Shown here: positions 57,546-64,000 of the stretch, one piece after another
Numbering within the stretch: the stretch's first letter is position 1
Layout of the letters: each line of letters opens with the position of its first letter
NCBI GenBank assembly: GCA_016648135.1
Contig: JADDOH010001993.1
Span: 1 to 64,000, forward strand
Reading direction: 5' to 3'
From: Agrypnia vestita
Lineage: Eukaryota > Arthropoda > Insecta > Trichoptera > Phryganeidae
DNA: 64,000 nucleotides
Translations under genes and position numbers: made by a program
Notes under the pieces: model-generated
The model's input: the letters and a program-made list of their open reading frames with translations, nothing else
Told to the model about the DNA's origin: nothing
Databases searched by the model: none

Positions 57546-58480
57546 GTGGCAATCTATCTCGTCTGTGTAATGAAACAACGACGTGGTTAGTTAGTTAAAT
57601 ATCTACGAGTGCTTATTTAATATTTAATATTTTATAGTGTAATAGAGTAGGTATATTATTATTTTATCAACGAATTACACAAAATATCTTGTCTTTTACA
57701 TCCTTAGTAAATTTACTTTTTTATATATATATTATGTAACAGTGAATTTGTATTTCTAATGAGCCTATATTTTCACTGGTAGAAATATATTTTACCCGGT
57801 CTGGCAGAGAAAACATGTCAATCAATGAATTTACAGATTCACTGAGCAGTATCGGTGAAACTATATTTTGTCCACGAATGAACACATTTCTAAAAGCTTT
57901 GGTTAAGCTAGGTCAGGTTTAGTAAGGTTAATAATATCCGGTATATAATGTTGATATGCTCAGAAGAAATTAATAATGCAGTAATAATCATTTTCTCTCT
58001 TAACTCTTAAATAGTTATCCCAAGAGATCAATCTAAATCCGGAAATAGACATCTGTCAAATTTAATTTTGATGATAGTTCGGAACGCAATATAATTAGTA
58101 AGTTAAAATATTTTTAATTAGTTTGTATCAATTGCTATTGGTGAAAATCTGCTTGGGTGTGATAAGAAAGACCTTGAATATAATTTGAATGAATAAATAG
58201 AATCTCTGTAAAATATACACCCCTAAAATAATAAATTTGATCTTAACCAAAAATATTTTAAATATTACAAGGGACCAATTTATCTCAAAATATGCATCTG
58301 TGATGTACACAAGCTGGTGGTAAACGCTATTACCATAATTGATTCCAGATTGAGATACACCGCACGAAATTGGTTACATCCCTTATTTTATAATAGATTG
58401 GCGGTTCTTGCCCGGCGTTGCTAGAGATCAGATTTACTAAAAATTTTAAAAACATGATTTTTTAAATAAAAACAGATCTA
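57546..58480. other. AT-rich region, nothing recognised
   Basis: 'gcggttcttgcccggcgttg' at 58401 is the only GC-rich patch. No gene supported. Confidence 0.4.
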
Positions 58481-59062
58481 ATGATATCAACAAACTATAT
58501 CAACCATTTAAATATATCGCAAAAGAGCATTATAAGAACCATTTTAAAACTTCCAATCAGAACGCCCTCAAAAGAGGTCTTTAAATGTTTTGACGTACCG
58601 AACATAAAACAAAATATATGCCAAGAGTATTTATTCTCTTACACCAATTTAAAGACACAAAACAAAACAATAGAACACCGGCGTATAATACGAGAGGCAG
58701 TAAAATGGTAAATAGAAATATACCAACTTATAACACAACTTTTGGCCAAAGAAGCTATATCTATTTTGCAACAAAACTCTACAACATCCTTTCCCCAACC
58801 TTCAAAAATATTGAAAAGATTGAAGAATTCAAAAAAAAAAAGATAAAAGCATGGCTAAAACAAGTCGATGCAGATAAATTAGAAGGAGTATTGAAAACTA
58901 CGCAGTAATTTAAAAATAGAAAATAAATAAGTATAAACCCCTAGTGAGCAGGACTAAGAACAATAATATCAACAATATCATTATACATACATACTATTAT
59001 ATTAAACATGTACAAATTGTATCTAAATAGAACCTAATAAAAAAAAAGTTAAAAAAAAAAAA
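58481..59062 (+). pseudogene. LINE reverse transcriptase C-terminus with A-rich tail
   Basis: The frame at 58481-58711 has 'KSIIRTILKLPIRTPSKEVF' and, after a one-base shift, the frame to 58908 has 'RTPAYNTRGSKMVNRNIPTY', 'GQRSYIYFATKLYNILSPTF' and 'IEEFKKKKIKAWLK'. The 'YNTR' block followed by 'GQRS..Y.....YN.LP' and a basic end is characteristic of the C-termini of CR1/Jockey-type non-LTR elements. An AATAAAAAAAA tail to about 59062 marks the 3' end. Upstream domains are absent. Confidence 0.82.
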
Positions 59063-59210
59063 TTAAATTTAAATCATATTTTAAACAAGCAAAGCATCAA
59101 TCGGAGAAATCAATTGAAATAATCTATCCTTCGTAAAATATTTGATTACCACATCGATACGAACCAGAATTCTTTTAATCAATTTTACCGCACTTTAAAA
59201 TTACAATCCA

Positions 59211-59435
59211 TTTGGGACCTATAAATATAAATGTTGCAGTCACTTAGGATTTCTAATCAAAAAAGTACTTAATTATGCATTTAAGTATCTATCCCTTTCA
59301 AAATCAAGTTTCCTATAAATTTATAAGCTATATTTCCTATAAAATCCCGAATTCGGTACATTCTTAATTAATAATCCGCAATGACTGCATTCAATTTTTC
59401 GGATATTGCTTCCTTTCCTTTTATATCCCATAATA
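59211..59435. mobile_element. MITE family F, decayed copy
   Basis: It shares 'cctataaatttata', 'cgaattcggta', 'gcaatgactgcatt' and 'atattgcttcctttcctttt' with the 7226-7486 element in inverse arrangement. The left end is degraded. Confidence 0.65.
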
Positions 59436-60287
59436 TTCATAAAACTAATTAATTCGTATAGTGAAATGAATCCCAAAAACTTTTGAAGAAAACACGAAAT
59501 ATGATGCCAGGATAATTCGGTCCATTATTTATTCACACTGTAATATCTTTGAATTTGTGGTAGACACATTTTTTTAGATAGATAGATCTATCTAATTCGT
59601 ATGTATGTAGAAAATATTATGAAGTAAATATTAACTATGGGAAATTTGGTATCGCAGTTCTCCTTTAGAGAAATGATTCGAATACTTCTGGTAGTTAATA
59701 AATATATTTTCGAAATATCTAATCATAAAACTAATACGACAGAGGGAGGGAAAGATTTCCAAAAAGGGAAGGCGAGGAGGGAATGAGGTGATTTTTTTTT
59801 ATTCAGGGTCCTAGAATGCAACATGGCAAAATTTTACAGCAGCTTAAAATGGGAGAAGTATTTATGTTTCGCCATTGAGAAACTCACCAAATCCTCTGTT
59901 CAAAACACCACCTACAAATGGTAGACGTTATTTCTTCCGTCCATCCCGACTATTAGCTGACTACCGATCACCCTGTGAACATCACTAGCGTCCTCCGGGA
60001 CCTCACTCCTGGCTGACAGGATCCGACGCCACGCCATACTGTTTAACTTGCAGGAAAGTTTAGCGTTCCATAAAATAAATTTAATGTGTTTTCAAAGTTT
60101 TCCCAGGAATGTAAGTACGCTCTATACAAAGTTCAAAGGGTTCGATCAAATCCAGCAATCAAGCGTACATAATTTATAGCAAAACAGTCAACAACATAAA
60201 TAAGTCTCTTTGTTTTTGATTAATGAATTGAATAAAAATTAATGAAATTTTATATAAGTAAACAACTTAACTTAGTTTATTAGTTTA
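59436..60287. other. Unannotated region
   Basis: Nothing recognised; the GC-balanced patch 59930-60050 has no domain. Confidence 0.4.
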
Positions 60288-60402
60288 TTGTAAAAACCAA
60301 CCGGTTTCTGAAACAACGTTCCTTCGTCAAGGTATACTTTAAACTGCATTAAGTATACCCTGACGAAGGAACATTGTTTCCGAAACCGGTTAGCTTTTAC
60401 AA
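60288..60402. repeat. 115-bp palindrome with hammerhead-like cores
   Basis: Arms 60288-60345 and 60349-60402 are inverted copies ('aaccggtttctgaaacaacg' mirrored near 60378). On the plus strand CTGACGA (60360-60366), stem ggaa/ttcc and GAAA (60382-60385) give a complete hammerhead-type catalytic string; the other arm has the mutated version on the minus strand. A decayed relative is at 27096-27150. Confidence 0.85.
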
Positions 60403-61059
60403 AAATATTAAGTGGTGATAATTAAAGTTAATTTGTTAAATTATATTCATAATAAATAACCACAAAGTAATAGCAAAATAGAATAGTATGAATTTTATTT
60501 TATTTATTTTTGATATTTGAAAATTTAATGTTTAGATGTAAGCAACGCAAGCAGGTCCGATTTCTGGATCCTTTCAACCTATAGACTTATAGTGTATTGG
60601 TTCATTAGTTCAAGTTTTTTTGTTTGTATACAATATCATATTTTCGTTTTTTGCGCCTAAATGACACAATTTCATGTTGCAATTAATGACCAGTTCATGT
60701 ATTCGTGTATGTGGATCAATCATTGCTTCTTTATAGCAACATTGCTAATTAGATCGAATATAGTAGATTAACAGACTGTGAATGCGGATAGATAGCCACG
60801 TTCACACTGTTCACAGTTAGTTCTTATATCAGAGCGCAGATTACTGCAATCACTTAGTCGGCCCGATTCTGAAAATTACAATGTCTGGATCTTTAAGATA
60901 GACGATAATAAAAATTAAAAATGTCCAGAGCGGATTTTGTAATTCTACGGCTCAAATACACTGCATTAAAAGATGATATAAGAAAGATTGTAAGAAACAA
61001 ACGTATTAATTTCTTCATCCACAGCGTCCAGATGAAATATCATGGCTAAACTTGTCATG
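60403..61059. other. AT-rich region, nothing recognised
   Basis: No gene supported. Confidence 0.4.
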
Positions 61060-61580
61060 ACCGCGTTAAAGAGAGCGTGAAAGAGAGAGCAAATGTTTTA
61101 TAAGGTCGCTCGCCCGTCGAGAGAAGGCTTTTTGCATTGTATCGAGACAGATCGCTATTGTTAATTGTCATCTTTGTTCATATCATTTTTCAATCAATTT
61201 TCTATTTCAGTTTGCAGTTTGCATTTTGAACAAGAGCATATCTATTCTATGACAAAAGCATGCCAGTAATAAGCATGTGTGTTTGATTAAACCCAGGAAC
61301 TGTTTTGATTTATTGGTTCACTTGAATTTTCTATTTCAGTTTGCTAGGTTTCAATTTTGAACTAGAGTTTCCCTCTATTCTATGACAAGAGCATGCCACT
61401 TATAAGCATGCGTGTTTGATTGTTAGCTTTAATTATACTTATTTATGAGCATGCTTAAAATAAGCATGCTAGTAATGAGCAAGTGTGCACAGTTGTTAGG
61501 GCACGCTAGTTTTTAGCGTGCTAATGAGCATGCCAGTAATAAGCATGTGTATCAGTAACTTTATTGGAATAACCCCGCAA
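61060..61580 (+). repeat. LTR-like repeat G, copy 2, with small palindrome cluster
   Basis: The first 110 bp match repeat G at 46.55 kb. From 61245 a segment ('attttgaac', 'tattctatgacaaaagcatg') is duplicated. Then come several palindromes of the form 'gcatgc..taa..gcatg' and 'gcacgctag..ttagcgtgc' up to 61550. After this 'aataaccccgcaagaagaat' parallels the end of copy 1. Confidence 0.6.
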
Positions 61581-62084
61581 GAAGAATAAAAGACAAAGAA
61601 AATTACAGTTATCATCACCAAAAATAAGAAATTGATCACTTTTAAATCGCCTTGAATCAAAAAAAATCAAAGGTAACCAAAATAGATATTAAAATTCCTG
61701 GGAGACAAACAACAGACACAATGTTAAGAGAGCGCGCTCCGAAAGATGCTCCTAGCACTCCTGAGGGATGATATGATGAATGGTCTCGAGTAGAGAGCCT
61801 AAAACAACTCTCGCAATGGATACGTTATATTAAATTTCAACATTTATCTATTCCGCGTTTGTTGAACGTTATCTAAAGGCATCCCAAGTAATTCGGAAGA
61901 TTTCTGGCGGTTCGTATATATGAAATGTAAATTTTACCTGTCAGAAGGCGCGCTCCCCGCGCCTCTCGCGGCACACACTGATCAGTTTACTACAAAAAAT
62001 GGTCAAATTTAAATACACAATTCTCGGTTAACTATCATAATAAAATCAATAAAAACAAACCATATTTTGTCACTAAGTAACTAA
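61581..62084. other. Unannotated region
   Basis: No feature supported. Confidence 0.4.
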
Positions 62085-62322
62085 CTTTTTTTTTTTTTTT
62101 TAATTAATTGAATTCGGTCATCCAAAAGGGATTTAACTATTTTTTTGTAAAACAAAATAGTTAAATGTCTCCCTCAATTAAAGGATAACACAAATAGGAC
62201 ATAATCATAGATAAGTCAATTTGACAATGACAGATAAAACATAATTTAAACAATTGTTCCAAATTTAGCTTTAACATAGACATAAAGAGGCTCGTGATGT
62301 ATATAATAAACATGATCAGGGA
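62085..62322 (-). repeat. Family A element, minus-strand copy
   Basis: Reverse complement of the 39945-40178 copy with 'aatttggaacaattg', 'gtcattgtcaaattgactta' and 'ggatgaccgaatt'. The plus-strand T16 run at its left edge is the A tail. A short extra hairpin 'aaaatagttaaat' region lies at 62134-62166. Confidence 0.75.
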
Positions 62323-63599
62323 GGGGGACGAGTTTCTAGTATCTGCTTCACCATATGACGATATTCTTCATATTTATTTTTAAAAATATCTATTGAATTT
62401 AAGAGGTTGAATACAGACGAAATTCTGTCTTCAACGTTAGTTATCTGAAATTCATAGTTATCAACGTTAGACATCTGATGTGTCATTTGATATTCTAAAT
62501 TTCTTATATTTTAATGCCCCACAGAGGCATAAAATAGCACTTTACATTTTTCAATCAGATCTTTGAAGAACAAACTACGACAAAATCTCTTTAATAACCA
62601 TATCCTTGACACCAGTGGCATGCAGTGAGTATAAACTTAGGTTATGCTGTGACCGACTATAAACCTATATTTGAAAAACATATATACGACACATACCTAT
62701 ATCGGTATAAAAATATTTTGTATTTTTTAACTGTATATAATGAACTGTTCTGAGTAGCTTTAAACCACAAAAATAACTACCCTTTAAAATAAGTATCGTA
62801 AAGAATGATTTTCTAAATAATTTTTTTATATATAGGTAATGCGGCAAAATTTTTAATATATTTCGAAGACGATTTATGTATATATAATTAAAACGGGAAT
62901 AATACTAATTTCAAATAAACGTTTCTTTTCACAAAAATAAATCAAACATTTTATGATATCATCGATGGCAATGTCGTCTTAATAAAATTATAATATTGCG
63001 TACATACAAAATGTTCAAAAACATTTTTTTTTTTTAAAGTTTCTTAATAAATTACCATAAATTCATGTAAATAGAAACGGATTGAATTTGTGTGATTCTT
63101 GAACTCAGTAATTTATATAAAAATAATAAAAGGAAAAAGAACAAACGTACTCAACATAATCATTATGATTTTACAGATAGAATTCATCATAGAAAAGAGA
63201 AATAGAATTCACACAAAAAAAATTGGATGGAAAAAAAATGACATTTATGCAAGTGATTTGCGCGCAGCTCTCACGTCACATTGGACTTTTCGAAGAAACA
63301 GGCTATTATATGAATAATTTACTTGTCTATTACAAAATAGAGAGATGAGTCAAAATACAAAGTTCAGGACGAGTTTTTTCTCGACTTTTTGACTTTCTCG
63401 ACTGATGGAACAAATTTGTTGGGCGCAAACAAATGAGATAAATTATGAATTGACATGAAGTTGGATACAAAAACGTCTGAAATAAAACATCTAGCCATAG
63501 GACGAATTACGGCTAGAATTTTAAATCGAATTTTTCTTAAGATTAGCTTTATTTAATTAATATTTGTTTCCCAGAATCTTTACTCATGCACAGCTTTTT
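62323..63599. other. AT-rich region, nothing recognised
   Basis: Short frames at 62665-62847 (minus) and 63099-63317 (plus) have no recognised domain. Confidence 0.4.
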
Positions 63600-63870
63600 T
63601 TTGTATGCGCTACACGCCACTGCTTGACACCTACAACAAAGAGATCCCAATTAGCTTAAAAAGAACAGCTTTCGAATCATGCATACTGCTAGTGATGACG
63701 TATGGAGTGCAGATGATGGTCCTTACAAAGAAAAGTGTAGAAAAGCTCAAATGCACGTAATCCATAGAGAGATTCATACTTGATATCGGCTAAGAGATAA
63801 GAGTAATATAATATGATAAAATAAAATGTGATAAAATTAGGCGCAGAACTAAAGTAGTAGACATCATTTA
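63600..63870 (+). pseudogene. LINE reverse transcriptase thumb-region fragment
   Basis: A plus-strand frame reads 'ISLKRTAFESCILLVMTYG', 'QMMVLTKKSVEKLKC', a stop, 'SIERFILDIG' and, after a shift, 'IRRRTKVVD'. This matches the block 'LKRKVFDSC.LP.LTYG..TW.LTK...EKL...Q.AMER..L.I' followed by 'IR.RTKV.D' of insect LINEs. It is broken by a stop and at least one frameshift. The rest of the element would lie right of 63870, but 63871-64000 shows no further motif. Confidence 0.78.
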
Positions 63871-64000
63871 TATAAATATTTAATATTATTACGTGACAAA
63901 TATTACGTAGGTATTAGTGACGAATTTTAGCTTTACTTTGATACGCAAAACCGTATGCAGATATTATTGAATATTTTTATGTTTATATTTCTTCTTCCTG

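Noticed and set aside
1..64000. CRISPR array or bacterial operon
   Set aside because: Tandem repeats here lack unique spacers of even length, and there are no bacterial genes; the sequence is eukaryotic.

Overview
The window looks like AT-rich, repeat-dominated nuclear DNA from an insect. The evidence is a dense mix of eukaryotic transposon types (RTE/Jockey-like LINEs, Penelope-like elements, Helitron, hAT, PIF/Harbinger, piggyBac, tRNA-derived SINEs, LTRs), a short (TTAGG)n stretch of the arthropod telomere type, and no bacterial gene organisation. A Helitron family with ends of the TCTATACTAA / GCTAGT type and a LINE remnant at 9.28-9.48 kb recall moth and butterfly genomes. Lepidoptera is therefore the best guess, but the order is not proven.

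No complete protein-coding gene is visible. The only candidate cellular gene signal is on the minus strand at 49.98-50.22 kb, inside a GC-rich island: two similar, tandem, ATG-starting exons of 34 and 37 codons. Both end in phase 0 at a GTGAGT donor site. They look like alternative first coding exons of one minus-strand gene whose remaining exons lie outside the window or beyond recognition, so much of 1-49.9 kb may be its first intron. A second CpG-rich block with an RFX-type X-box lies at 51.66-52.06 kb.

Layout. 0-3 kb: a 16-copy minisatellite, then unrecognised sequence and a tRNA-like relic. 3-10.3 kb: Helitron copies, MITEs and a LINE relic. 10.5-15 kb: a G-rich block, a palindrome, a LINE RT relic, an 82-bp tandem array and a CpG-rich block. 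16-24.2 kb: a solo LTR, a piggyBac relic, two LTR-like blocks, a LINE RT and a PIF-type MITE. 25-30.7 kb: a SINE, a 1.78-kb hAT element, a LINE end and a 687-bp fold-back palindrome. 33-44.5 kb: SINEs, a Jockey-like RT, two Penelope-like GIY-YIG copies (one interrupted by a LINE fragment with an 11-bp duplication), another hAT element and several LINE ends. 45-50.7 kb: AT-rich DNA leading to the exon pair. 50.7-64 kb: the X-box block, a duplicated MITE, a third hAT-like element, four LINE ends and LTR-like repeats.

A theme not captured by ordinary annotation is a set of palindromic repeats carrying hammerhead-ribozyme-like cores (CTGANGA, a short stem, GAAA). They occur in the same window as Penelope-like elements, which are known to carry hammerheads. 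All calls come from reading the sequence; nothing was searched or folded by computer.
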